Both the position numbers and the translations under genes were made by a program. From Sphingopyxis macrogoltabida (GTDB lineage: Bacteria; Pseudomonadota; Alphaproteobacteria; Sphingomonadales; Sphingomonadaceae), in contig NZ_CP009429.1 of the NCBI RefSeq assembly GCF_001314325.1, positions 868,501 through 932,500 on the forward strand: DNA of 64,000 nucleotides. The letters run 5' to 3'. The notes under the pieces are model-generated. The model was not told the DNA's origin. It saw only the letters and a program-made list of their open reading frames with translations, and did not search any database. Positions within the stretch are counted from its first letter, which is position 1. Every line of letters starts with the position of its first letter. Positions 56,205 to 64,000 of the stretch are shown piece after piece.

Positions 56205-56849
56205 TCAACCGAGATGCCCCTGCTGCAAAGCCTTGAGCGCTGCCCTGGTCCTGTCGCGGGCGTCGAGTTTCAGCAGCAGGTTGGAGACGTGATTCTTGGT
56301 CGTTCCTTCGGCGATCGCGAGAAGTTCGGCGATTTCCCTGTTGCTATAGCCGGCGCAGATCAGGTGCAGCACCTCCTTTTCCCTGGCGGTGAGCGCATCG
56401 CCGGCCTCGTCGTCCGGCGATGCTGACGGGCCGCGTTGAATGGCGGCGATCAGGCTTTCGGTCATCGCCGGCTGAAACGCCGTCCGGTTGTCGGCGAGGG
56501 CGCGAATGGCTCCGGCAAGCGATTCGAGCGACACATCCTTCAGCATCAGGCCCCTGGCGCCTGCCCGGATCGCCGCGATCGCGGCATCGCTGTCGTCGAA
56601 GGTCGTGAGGATCAATGTCGGCGGCAGCGCATCCGCTTGGCGAAGCGCCTCCAGCACCGCGATGCCGTCGAGCCGCGGCATGCGAATGTCGAGAAGCAGC
56701 ACGTCCGGCCTGAGTTGGGGCACCTTTTCGAGCGCTTCGGCGCCGTCGCACGCCTCTCCCGCAACCTCTATGTCCGGAAGCAGTTCGAGCAGGCCGCGGA
56801 TGCCCTGCCGCACGAGCGTCTGGTCATCGACAAGGACGACCCTGATCAT
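56205..56849 (-). CDS. NarL/LuxR-family response regulator
   Basis: This is a 214-residue response regulator. The receiver (about 1-120) has VVLVDDQTLVRQG, the phospho-acceptor Asp in VLLLDIRMPRLDG, Thr in LILTTFDDSD and Lys in LMLKDVS. A LuxR-type HTH (about 150-210) reads LTAREKEVLHLICAGYSNRE then IAELLAIAEGTTKNHVS. It starts with ATG at 56849, overlapping the kinase stop (ATGA). It pairs with the upstream kinase; the target is probably the divergent TonB receptor gene or its own operon. Confidence 0.94.
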   Translation of the reverse strand: MIRVVLVDDQTLVRQGIRGLLELLPDIEVAGEACDGAEALEKVPQLRPDVLLLDIRMPRLDGIAVLEALRQADALPPTLILTTFDDSDAAIAAIRAGARGLMLKDVSLESLAGAIRALADNRTAFQPAMTESLIAAIQRGPSASPDDEAGDALTAREKEVLHLICAGYSNREIAELLAIAEGTTKNHVSNLLLKLDARDRTRAALKALQQGHLG

Positions 56850-57994
56850 GCCGGCTGCGGCGGGCGTGACGGCAACCAGGCGTCGATCGTGAAGCCGAAA
56901 TCGATCCCGCTGCGCAGCGTCAGCTTGCCGCCGAGGCATTCCAGCCGCTCGCGCATCCCCACCAGCCCGGACCCGGGCGAAGAAGCGGCGGGACGCGCGT
57001 TGCCGTCGTCGCGCGCGATCATGCGCACGCCGCTGTCGTCCGCCGTCACCCGCAGCCAAAGGTTCGCGGCGCCGGCATGCCTGACGGCATTGGTAATGGC
57101 TTCCTGCGCGCAGCGGATCAGGGCGTGGGCCTGATCGGGGTCGACGTGGACGTCCGGCGCGAAATCGACATGGACGGTTGGTGCGGGCACACTCTGCGCC
57201 AGCGCCTCCAGCGCCTCCTTCAGGTCGCCGCGGTCGGCTTCGCGTAAAGTTGCGACGACATCGCGGACCTTGGTGAGCAGGGCCGCGGCGAGCGCCTTCG
57301 CCTGCCGGACATGGTCGGTTGCCCGCCCCGGCCCGGTCACATGGCTTGCGATTTCGAGCTGCAGGCCGAGCGCGGTCAGTTCATGGCCCCAGGCATCGTG
57401 CAGTTCGCGCGAGATGCGCAGGCGCTCGGCATCGCGGACGCTGTTGGCGACGATGCGATTGGCTTGGCGCAGTTCCCGGTTCGCCTCGGCCAGCGCATGC
57501 GAGCTTTGCGCCTCCCGCCGCAGCGCCTGTGCGGTGAAGACCAGCAGCAGTTGCAGCGCAAAGGCCTGACCGATCACCCAGCAGAGGTCGGGATTCAGCG
57601 CCTGCGCGAGCGCGCCGATGATCGCCAGCGTCTGAAACGCCACCCACGCCAGCGCTTTGCCGGGCGTCGTCGTCATCGCCACCTGCCACGCGATGATGAT
57701 GAGGAAGGTCGACATCCCGGCCCAGGGAACGATGACCGCCATCGTCACGACCGCGAGAAGCTGGACGCACAACAGCGCCCAGCGCACGCCGGGGCGCAGC
57801 TTCAGCACCATCGCGGCGAAGACGGCAAGCGCGAACAGCGCGAATGGCGCCAGCCATAGCGCCGATACCGGCGCCCCGCGCATCGTTGCGCCAGTCATGA
57901 GCTTTTGCAGCACCGGCCAACCCCAGGCGAACCACACGGCCAGCGCGGTGGCGCAGAAAATCCAGTGCTGCCGGGACCTGAGCTGCTCTGCCAT
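56846..57994 (-). CDS. HisKA_3-type sensor histidine kinase
   Basis: This is a 382-residue membrane kinase of the DesK/LiaS/NarX type. About 6 hydrophobic segments occupy residues 10-160, with almost no periplasmic loop, so it probably senses the membrane or an intramembrane signal. The dimerisation/phospho-acceptor motif is LRISRELHDAWGHELTALGL. The ATPase domain shows CAQEAITNAVRHAGAANLWL and GSGLVGMRERLECLGG. I chose the ATG at 57994, at the start of the membrane region; it lacks a strong ribosome site, so a further upstream start is possible. Confidence 0.9.
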   Translation of the reverse strand: MAEQLRSRQHWIFCATALAVWFAWGWPVLQKLMTGATMRGAPVSALWLAPFALFALAVFAAMVLKLRPGVRWALLCVQLLAVVTMAVIVPWAGMSTFLIIIAWQVAMTTTPGKALAWVAFQTLAIIGALAQALNPDLCWVIGQAFALQLLLVFTAQALRREAQSSHALAEANRELRQANRIVANSVRDAERLRISRELHDAWGHELTALGLQLEIASHVTGPGRATDHVRQAKALAAALLTKVRDVVATLREADRGDLKEALEALAQSVPAPTVHVDFAPDVHVDPDQAHALIRCAQEAITNAVRHAGAANLWLRVTADDSGVRMIARDDGNARPAASSPGSGLVGMRERLECLGGKLTLRSGIDFGFTIDAWLPSRPPQPA

Positions 57995-58124
57995 CGGCGC
58001 ATGCTGCCACAGCGCGGCTCCCCTTCCAATAGGCCAAAAGTCACGGGTCGCAGGCGCGACCTCCGGCACTTTTGCGGATCGGAGCGGCGCGGCATCGATG
58101 ACGGACGAAAAGGGAGTGAAAGCC

Positions 58125-60119
58125 ATGCCAAGGTCCGTCGCTATCATCGCCATCCTGCTCGCCTCCGCTTCCCCGGCGTGGGGGCAGGCCGCAAATGGAA
58201 ATGCGGCGGAGCCGGCCGACAGCGAGGCTGGCAACGCGCAGACCGGGCGCGCCGACGAGAATGCGGTGCGGGCGGCCAATGACGCGTTCGGCACCAGCGT
58301 CGGGAACGAGAAGATCGGCCTTTACGGCGTCGGCGACGTCCGGGGTTTCAATCCCGCCACCGCCGGAAATATCCGCGTCGAAGGACTGTCGGTTACCGAA
58401 CATGGCGGCTTCACCAGCCGGATCGCGAGCGGTTCGACGATCAGGGTCGGATTGACCGCGCAGGGCTATGCCTTTCCGGCGCCGACCGGGATCGCCGACT
58501 ATGCGCTCCGCAATCCAGGCGACGAGGCGGTGCTGAGCCCGGTGCTCTATTTCGGCCCGAACCGGACCGCGGCCGTCGATCTCGACGCGCAAATCCCCAT
58601 TGCCGGCAGCCGCCTCAGCATGGCTGCGGGAATCGCCTACCGCTATGAGGAGAATTTCCCGGGCGAGGACAGTCAGACGCTGCAGGGTGGCGCCGTCCTG
58701 CGCTGGCGGCCCGCCGATCAGGTCGAATTCAAATCTTTTTACACTCGCGCGGCGATCATGGACGATCTCGACATCGGCAACATCTTTTCGGGCGGGCCCT
58801 GGTTGCCGCCGCAGATCGAACGGCGCTATTTCGGCCTCGACTGGACGCAGACCGAGGTCCGGCGGCGGTTCTATGGCGCGCTGGGGTCCGTCCGGCTTTC
58901 CGACGCCTGGCAGATCCGCGCCGGTCTCTTTCGGTCCGAAAATGAGGTGAAGCTCAACCCGGTCGAACTCTATCGGGGCGTCGGGCGCGATGGTTCGGCG
59001 CAGCGGCAACTCGTCGTGACGAAGGATCAGGCGGCGAAATCGACGTCGGGGGACCTGCGCTCTTCCTATTCCTTTGGCGAAGGATCGCGGCGGCATATCA
59101 TCCACCTTGCCGCGCGCGGCCGCGAGACGCGGCGTGCCTATGGCGGCGGCGACGTACGCGATCTGGGACCGGCGACGATCGGCGAGCGAAGCGACCTTCC
59201 GCAGCCGGCCTTCGATTTCGGGCCGCTGACCCGCGACGATGTCCGGCAAATCACCGGCGGCATCGGTTATGAATTGCGCTGGCCGCAGGTGGCCGAACTC
59301 AGCCTCGGCATACAGAAGACCGATTATGAGAAGAATGTCCGGATTCCGGGCCGGCCGCTGCTGACGACCAGGGATCGGCCATGGCTCTACAATGGCACGC
59401 TGGCGCTCCATCTTACCGGCAAGCTGGTAGCCTATGCCGGCTACACGCGCGGTCTCGAAGACAGCGCGACCGCGCCATCGGATGCGGTGAACCGCAACTC
59501 GGCCCCGCCCGCGCTGCGCACGAGCCAGCGCGACGCGGGGCTTCGCTATGCGATCCGCCCGGGCTTCAACCTCGTCGCGGGCCTGTTCGACGTGCGCAAA
59601 CCCTATTTCAACATCGACCCCGACCGCGTCTACCGCCAACTCGGGACGGTCCGGCATCGCGGTATCGAACTGTCGCTCGCGGGACAGCCCGCCCCGGGGC
59701 TGAGCGTCATCGCCGGCGCGGTGTTCCTCGACGCCGACGTTTCGGGCGAAGCGGTGGATTTCGGGATCATCGGCCCGAAACCGGTGGGGACGGCAAACCG
59801 GATCGTCCGCGCCAACCTCGATTATCGCTTGCCCTTCTTTGCACCGCTTTCGGTCGATATCGGTGTCGTCAGCCAGGGGAAAAGGATCGCCAGCGCGCTC
59901 GAATATGCCGAACTCGGCGGACGGCAGTTGACCACCCGACCGCTGACGACCGTCGACATCGGCTTTCGCTATCGCTTTCAGGCGGGCGCTGCGCCAGTCA
60001 CCTTGCGCGCCCAGGTCACCAATCTCTTCGACGTCTATGGCTGGAACGTGTCACCGAACGCGTCCTTCAAGTTCAACGAGACGCGGCGTTTCCTGATGAC
60101 TCTGGCGGCGGATATCTGA
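58125..60119 (+). CDS. Small TonB-dependent receptor-like outer membrane protein
   Basis: This is a 664-residue receptor, shorter than the other four. The signal peptide ends near PAWGQAA. It has no clear TonB box; the Ala/Glu/Asp-rich N-terminus goes straight into a reduced plug (EKIGLYGVGDVRGFNPATAGNI, IRVEGLSVTEHG, STIRVGLTAQGYAFPAPTGI). The barrel ends in a TonB-receptor-like C-terminus (ETRRFLMTLAADI). GGGAG precedes the ATG at 58125. It is divergent from the two-component pair with 130 bases between, suggesting direct control by that pair. The ligand is unknown. Confidence 0.85.
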   Translation: MPRSVAIIAILLASASPAWGQAANGNAAEPADSEAGNAQTGRADENAVRAANDAFGTSVGNEKIGLYGVGDVRGFNPATAGNIRVEGLSVTEHGGFTSRIASGSTIRVGLTAQGYAFPAPTGIADYALRNPGDEAVLSPVLYFGPNRTAAVDLDAQIPIAGSRLSMAAGIAYRYEENFPGEDSQTLQGGAVLRWRPADQVEFKSFYTRAAIMDDLDIGNIFSGGPWLPPQIERRYFGLDWTQTEVRRRFYGALGSVRLSDAWQIRAGLFRSENEVKLNPVELYRGVGRDGSAQRQLVVTKDQAAKSTSGDLRSSYSFGEGSRRHIIHLAARGRETRRAYGGGDVRDLGPATIGERSDLPQPAFDFGPLTRDDVRQITGGIGYELRWPQVAELSLGIQKTDYEKNVRIPGRPLLTTRDRPWLYNGTLALHLTGKLVAYAGYTRGLEDSATAPSDAVNRNSAPPALRTSQRDAGLRYAIRPGFNLVAGLFDVRKPYFNIDPDRVYRQLGTVRHRGIELSLAGQPAPGLSVIAGAVFLDADVSGEAVDFGIIGPKPVGTANRIVRANLDYRLPFFAPLSVDIGVVSQGKRIASALEYAELGGRQLTTRPLTTVDIGFRYRFQAGAAPVTLRAQVTNLFDVYGWNVSPNASFKFNETRRFLMTLAADI

Positions 60120-60183
60120 CCCTCGCACGGGGAAGGGCAGGGGCGGCCGGGCGCCGCTGCCATGTTAACACCGTAAATTTCGC

Positions 60184-60221
60184 TTGACCCGTTTCCGGCA
60201 ATGTTTACAACGACAACATTG
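60184..60221 (+). promoter_or_regulatory. Promoter-like element with inverted repeat before the IspZ-like gene
   Basis: TTGACC (60184-60189), a 16-base spacer and TACAAC (60206-60211). A perfect repeat CAATGTT (60199-60205) N9 AACATTG (60215-60221) straddles the -10. The ATG follows at 60281. Confidence 0.45.
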
Positions 60222-60280
60222 AGTCGTCCGTCACCGCTACAGGCTCTCCCCAGCCGCGGGCGACCGGAAAGGATGTCGAT

Positions 60281-60865
60281 ATGAGGTCGCTGTTATACGC
60301 TGTCGGACCGATGCTGTTCGACTCGCTGGGCGTGATCGTCTTCGCCGTCTTGCTCGGGCTCGGCGTCGATCTTGTCATTGCTACGATCGCGGGCACGGTC
60401 ACCGCGGCAGGCGTCGTCGGTTATGAGCTTGCGCGGGGCAGGAAGGTCGCGGCGCTGCAGTGGATCAGCCTCGCCTCGGTACTCTTCACCGCCGCCGCGA
60501 CGCTGTTTACCGGCGACCCGCGCTTCGTGATGGCAAAGCCGACGATCGTCTATCTGATCGTCGGCAGCGTGATGCTGCGCAAGGGCTGGCTCGACCGCTA
60601 CATCCTGCCCGAACAGCTGGCGCTGGTCGGCGATGTGATGGACCGGTTCGGGATGATCTGGGCGGCGCTGATGTTCGCGAGCGCCGGACTGAATCTCGTC
60701 GTCGCGCTCTTTTTCACCGCGTGGTGGCCGCTGTTTATCGGGATATTCCCGCTGGCGTCGAAATTCGGCCTGTTCGCGGTCCACATCGCGGCGGTGCATT
60801 TCATCGGGCAGGCGCGGTTGCGCCGCCGCGCGGGCGGCGAGCTGCAGCCGCTGGCCGCCGAATAG
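60281..60865 (+). CDS. YciB/IspZ-type septation-related membrane protein
   Basis: This is a 194-residue inner membrane protein with five or six helices. It resembles the intracellular septation protein A (IspZ/YciB) family: the N-terminal PMLFDSLGVIVFAVLLGLG, the central GDPRFVMAKPTIVYLIVGSV and the C-terminal FTAWWPLFIGIFPLASK all fit the family's usual spacing. YciB proteins affect cell envelope and division; no enzymatic role is known. It is separated by one base from the convergent lysC gene. Confidence 0.8.
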   Translation: MRSLLYAVGPMLFDSLGVIVFAVLLGLGVDLVIATIAGTVTAAGVVGYELARGRKVAALQWISLASVLFTAAATLFTGDPRFVMAKPTIVYLIVGSVMLRKGWLDRYILPEQLALVGDVMDRFGMIWAALMFASAGLNLVVALFFTAWWPLFIGIFPLASKFGLFAVHIAAVHFIGQARLRRRAGGELQPLAAE

Positions 60866-60866
60866 C

Positions 60867-62114
60867 CTAGTCTGCGTCGAGCCCGTAGGCGGTGTGGAGG
60901 ACGCGCACCGCCAGTTCGGTCTCGTCCTCGTCGATCAGCACGCTGACCTTGATCTCGCTGGTCGAGATCGCCTGGATGTTGATGCCGCGATCGGCCAGCG
61001 CGCGGAACATCGTGCTCGCGACCCCGGCGTGGCTCTTCATGCCGACCCCGACGACGCTGATCTTCGCCACCTTGTCGTCGCTGATGATGCGGTTGAAACC
61101 GATCTTGTCCTTCGCGGCTTCGAGCAGGTCGATCGAACGGAGCAGGTCGACGGCGGGAACGGTGAAGGTCACGTCGGTCTCGCCCTTTTCGCGGCCGACG
61201 TTCTGGATGATCATGTCGACGTTGATCCCGGCCGCGGCGAGCGGACCGAAGATGTTGGCGACCGCGCCCGGCTTGTCGGGCACGCGCGTGACGATGACCT
61301 TCGCTTCATTCTTGTCGTGGGCGATGCCGGTGATCAGCTGCCGTTCCATCTGATGTTCCTCTATTTCCTCGTCGCTGACGATCATCGTGCCTTTTTTCGG
61401 AGCCTCGTCGCCCTCGACGAAGCTGGAGAGGACCTGCACCCGCACGCCCTCCTTCATCGCGAGCCCGACCGAGCGCGTCTGCAGCACCTTGGCGCCGACG
61501 CTCGCCAGTTCGAGCATTTCCTCATAGGTGACGAAATCGAGCTTGCGCGCGCGCGCGACGATGCGCGGGTCGGTGGTGTAGACGCCGTCGACGTCGGTGT
61601 AGATGTCGCAGCGGTCGGCCTTCAACGCCGCGGCGACCGCGACCGCGCTGGTATCGGACCCGCCGCGGCCGAGCGTCGAGATGCGGCCGTCGTCCATCAT
61701 GCCCTGGAAGCCCGGGATCACCGCGACCTCACCCTTCGCCATCGAGGCGCCGAGCGCGCCGGTGTCGATGTCGGCGATACGCGCGCGGGCGTGCGCTTCC
61801 TCGGTACGGATCGGGAGCTGCCAGCCAAGCCAGCTCCGCGCGGGAGTGCCCATCGCCTGCAGGGTGAGCGCAAGGAGCCCCGACGTGACCTGCTCGCCGG
61901 CGGCGACGACGACGTCATATTCGGCGGGGTCGTAACGCGGGTTTGCCTCGCGGCAGAAATTGACCAGCCGGTCGGTCTCGCCGGCCATCGCCGAGACGAC
62001 GACCGCGACCTCGTTGCCGTTGGCGACTTCGCGCGCGACGAGTTTCGCCACGGTGCGAATCCGCTCGGTGCCCGCCATCGACGTGCCCCCGAATTTCATC
62101 ACGATCCGCGCCAT
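60867..62114 (-). CDS. lysC: Aspartate kinase
   Basis: This is a 415-residue enzyme that phosphorylates L-aspartate at the entry to lysine, threonine and methionine synthesis. The N-terminal motif is VMKFGGTSMAG, followed by VVVSAMAGETDRL and the catalytic STLGRGGSDTSAVA. Two C-terminal ACT domains (about 265-410) with VTRVPDKPGAVANIFGPLA and VSVVGVGMKSHAGVASTMF give allosteric control. Length and layout match the alphaproteobacterial beta-type monofunctional enzyme. It is divergent from ubiG across 159 bases, in which I see no gene. Confidence 0.97.
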   Translation of the reverse strand: MARIVMKFGGTSMAGTERIRTVAKLVAREVANGNEVAVVVSAMAGETDRLVNFCREANPRYDPAEYDVVVAAGEQVTSGLLALTLQAMGTPARSWLGWQLPIRTEEAHARARIADIDTGALGASMAKGEVAVIPGFQGMMDDGRISTLGRGGSDTSAVAVAAALKADRCDIYTDVDGVYTTDPRIVARARKLDFVTYEEMLELASVGAKVLQTRSVGLAMKEGVRVQVLSSFVEGDEAPKKGTMIVSDEEIEEHQMERQLITGIAHDKNEAKVIVTRVPDKPGAVANIFGPLAAAGINVDMIIQNVGREKGETDVTFTVPAVDLLRSIDLLEAAKDKIGFNRIISDDKVAKISVVGVGMKSHAGVASTMFRALADRGINIQAISTSEIKVSVLIDEDETELAVRVLHTAYGLDAD

Positions 62115-62273
62115 GTCGCCCCGCTTTCCTGTTCTGGTTCCGGCCGCGACTTTTCCGAGCTTTCCGCGGCGCTCGCGCTGTTAGGCAAGGGGGGCGCCGA
62201 TGGCAAGCGCGGTGGCGCCCGCGCGCGGATAGATTTTCTTGCACGGACGAAGCCATAGTGCCACATCGCGGGC

Positions 62274-62999
62274 ATGACCGCCGCGACGATCAACCCGCAC
62301 GAAGCCGCCCATTTCGGGGCGCTCGCCGCCGACTGGTGGGACCCGCACGGATCGTCGGCGATGCTTCACAAGCTCAATCCCGTGCGCCTGTCGTATATCC
62401 GTGACCGGATCGACGCGCATTGGCATGTCGATGCGCGCGAGCGCCATCCGCTGGCCGGGCGCACCGCGATCGACGTCGGCTGCGGCGCCGGACTGCTCGC
62501 CGAGCCGCTCGCGCGGATGGGCGCGAACGTCACGGGCGTCGATGCGGCGCCCGAGAATATCGCGGCGGCGCGTGAGCATGCGGCGGGGCAGGGGCTGTCG
62601 ATCCACTATCATGCCGGTGAACTCGCCGCGCTGCCGCCCGCGATGTTCGACCTCGTTACCTCGATGGAGGTCGTCGAGCATGTCACCGATCCCGCCGCCT
62701 TCATCGGCGAGCTCGCGGCGCGGCTCGCGCCCGGCGGGCTGATGATCCTGTCGACGCCGAACCGCACGATGCTGTCGAAGCTGCTCCTCGTCGAGGCGGC
62801 CGAGCGCGTCGGCGCGGTGCCGCGCGGTACGCACGATTGGGACCAGTTCCTGAGGCCTGACGAACTGACGTCGCTGCTCGAAGGCGCCGGGCTCGAAGTT
62901 ATCGACCGCACCGGCCTGTCGCCGTCGCCGGCAAAAGGCTTCAAGCTCGGCGGCAGCGAGGCACTCAACTATCTTGTTGCGGCGAGGCACGCGGGGTGA
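62274..62999 (+). CDS. ubiG: Ubiquinone biosynthesis O-methyltransferase UbiG
   Basis: This is a 241-residue SAM-dependent methyltransferase that carries out both O-methylations of the ubiquinone ring. Hallmarks are the N-terminal EAAHFGALAADWWDPHGSSA and LHKLNPVRLSYI, motif I AIDVGCGAGLLAEPLARMGA, and the C-terminal GTHDWDQFLRPDEL. The pairing lysC-ubiG is conserved in many alphaproteobacteria, which supports the call. Its stop overlaps the next gene's GTG. Confidence 0.97.
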   Translation: MTAATINPHEAAHFGALAADWWDPHGSSAMLHKLNPVRLSYIRDRIDAHWHVDARERHPLAGRTAIDVGCGAGLLAEPLARMGANVTGVDAAPENIAAAREHAAGQGLSIHYHAGELAALPPAMFDLVTSMEVVEHVTDPAAFIGELAARLAPGGLMILSTPNRTMLSKLLLVEAAERVGAVPRGTHDWDQFLRPDELTSLLEGAGLEVIDRTGLSPSPAKGFKLGGSEALNYLVAARHAG

Positions 63000-63589
63000 A
63001 CCGCGACCCGCGCGTCGACGAATATATCGCGAAGCGCCAGCCGTTCGCGCAGCCGATCCTCAACCATTTGCGCGAACTGGTGCACAAGCATGCGCCGGGC
63101 GCCGAAGAGACGCTGAAATGGGGCGTGCCGCATTTCGTGCTGAACGGGCAGAATCTGGCCGGCATGGCGGCGTTCAAGGAACATGCGACCTTCGGCTTCT
63201 GGCGCGACGAAGAGGTGACGGGGTCGCCGCGCGACACCGGCGCAATGGGCAGCATGGGGCGGCTGGCGTCGCTCGCCGATCTGCCCGGCGACAAGGTGAT
63301 GGCGGCGTGGATCGGGAAAGCCGCGGCGCTCTGCGCCGAGGGCAAGCCCAAGCGGCCGGCGCCGAAGACGAAAGCCGCGCTCGACCTGCCGGAGGATCTG
63401 GGCGCGGCATTAAAGGCCGATGCCGCGGCGCAAGGGCATTGGGATGCCTTTTCGCCCGGCAAGCGCCGCGATTATATCGAGTGGGTGCTCGAGGCAAAGC
63501 GCGAGGAAACGCGCGTCAAACGCATCGAGACGATCGTCGCGCAGGTTGCCGAGGGCAAGGACCGGAACTGGAAATACAAGGGTTGTTGA
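62996..63589 (+). CDS. YdeI/OmpD-associated, DUF1801-containing protein
   Basis: This is a 197-residue protein. The N-terminal half is a DUF1801 domain (ILNHLRELVHKHAPGAEETL, KWGVPHFVLNGQNLAGMAAF). The C-terminal third is the YdeI/OmpD-associated helix pair (HWDAFSPGKRRDYIEWVLEA, EETRVKRIETIVAQVAEGKD). The function is not established; iron-related and stress roles have been suggested for the family. It starts with GTG at 62996, overlapping the ubiG TGA (GTGA), so it is co-translated with ubiG. Confidence 0.88.
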   Translation: MNRDPRVDEYIAKRQPFAQPILNHLRELVHKHAPGAEETLKWGVPHFVLNGQNLAGMAAFKEHATFGFWRDEEVTGSPRDTGAMGSMGRLASLADLPGDKVMAAWIGKAAALCAEGKPKRPAPKTKAALDLPEDLGAALKADAAAQGHWDAFSPGKRRDYIEWVLEAKREETRVKRIETIVAQVAEGKDRNWKYKGC

Positions 63590-63599
63590 GCAGGACGTC

Positions 63600-63681
63600 G
63601 CCCCCGCGAAGGCGGGGGCCGCTATCGGTTTATGCAGCGGTGGAGAACAAGGCCTCCAACGACCCCCGCCTGCGCGGGGGT
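63600..63681. repeat. Pair of REP-like GC hairpins
   Basis: GCCCCCGC-GAAG-GCGGGGGC (63600-63619) and ACCCCCGC-CTGC-GCGGGGGT (63662-63681) are two 8-bp-stem hairpins, 42 bases apart. Their stems are near-identical. This layout matches dispersed intergenic repeats known from sphingomonad genomes and probably also ends transcription of both convergent genes. Confidence 0.65.
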
Positions 63682-63715
63682 TGACGCTTCGGAACGCTTC
63701 GCATTCCGTGGCGCG

Positions 63716-64000
63716 TCAAAAATCCACATCTTCGTAATATTTCGGCGGCGTCACGATTTCCATCCGTTCCGCCAGCAGGGGGCGAAAGGAGGGGCGGGAT
63801 TTCAGTCCCGAATACCAGCCCTTCGTCTGTTCGTGCCCGGTCCAGTCGATGCCGCCCAGATAGTCGGCGACCGAAATATGCGCCGCCGCGGTCAGGTCGG
63901 CGAGTGTCATCGTCGCGCCGGCGAGCCAGGTGCGGTGGTCGATCAGATAGTCGACATAGTCGAGATGGTTGTTCGCCGCCTTCATCGCTTCGCGCAGGGC
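63716..64000 (-). CDS. Glutathione S-transferase, C-terminal part, truncated by window edge
   Basis: This is the last 94 or so residues of a GST family protein; the frame is open to base 64000, so the gene starts outside the window. The segment is the all-helical C-terminal domain. It includes WLAGATMTLADLTAAAHISV, which matches the GST motif where an Asp and preceding Thr cap the helix (T-x-A-D). The C-terminus is MEIVTPPKYYEDVDF. The glutathione-binding N-terminal half cannot be seen, so class and function cannot be assigned. Confidence 0.85.
   Translation of the reverse strand, partial: ALREAMKAANNHLDYVDYLIDHRTWLAGATMTLADLTAAAHISVADYLGGIDWTGHEQTKGWYSGLKSRPSFRPLLAERMEIVTPPKYYEDVDF

Overview
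The window is GC-rich, densely coded DNA from an alphaproteobacterium, most likely a member of the Sphingomonadales such as Sphingopyxis or a close relative. Four things point that way: four complete TonB-dependent outer membrane receptors of sphingomonad type plus a smaller fifth receptor, the many catabolic islands, the short GC-rich paired hairpins near the right end, and core genes typical of the group. I cannot assign a species. I see no tRNA, rRNA, insertion sequence, prophage or CRISPR array.

Layout. Bases 1-2563 hold the end of kdpD and all of kdpE (potassium sensing), followed by a small membrane protein gene. Bases 3096-9341 hold a reverse-strand heavy-metal efflux operon: a His-rich exported protein, then czcC, czcB and czcA. 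A lone DUF1501 gene follows. Bases 10683-19729 form a catabolic or modification cluster: acyl-CoA ligase, TonB receptor, two SnoaL-type proteins, cytochrome P450, LysR regulator and an APH-fold kinase. Bases 19746-25242 carry RidA, a D-threonine-aldolase/D-serine-dehydratase-like PLP enzyme, a HAD hydrolase, a LysR regulator and an exported S9 peptidase.

Bases 25249-36201 are a reverse-strand scavenging block: TonB receptor, AbgT transporter, M20 amidohydrolase, penicillin-acylase-type Ntn hydrolase and FAD amine oxidase, with a second, paralogous LysR at its head. Bases 36304-39252 hold a divergent leuCD-like hydro-lyase plus an alpha/beta hydrolase of the haloacetate dehalogenase type. Bases 39269-43873 are a reverse-strand amino-acid operon: ornithine-cyclodeaminase-like dehydrogenase, two aminotransferases, an XRE-cupin regulator and a LuxR-type regulator.

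Bases 44092-56182 look like a D-amino-acid/D-glutamate island: RpiR regulator, exported D-aminoacylase, TonB receptor, TPR-sulfotransferase, APC permease, dgcN, dgcA and a periplasmic serine hydrolase. Bases 56205-60119 hold a LuxR-type two-component pair divergent from a fifth TonB receptor. Bases 60281-64000 return to housekeeping: an IspZ/YciB protein, lysC, ubiG, a YdeI/DUF1801-type protein and the end of a glutathione S-transferase.

Taken together, the middle 45 kb reads as adjacent modules for taking up N-acylated or peptide-like amino compounds across the outer membrane, cutting amide bonds in the periplasm, importing the products, and deaminating, racemising or transaminating them, with RidA to remove reactive imines. 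A recurring palindrome, CCAAT-N4-ATTGG with a GCCG/CGGC centre, lies 32-120 bases upstream of several otherwise unrelated operons in this stretch and may mark a shared regulon. Substrates are inferred from families and neighbours, not shown by the sequence.
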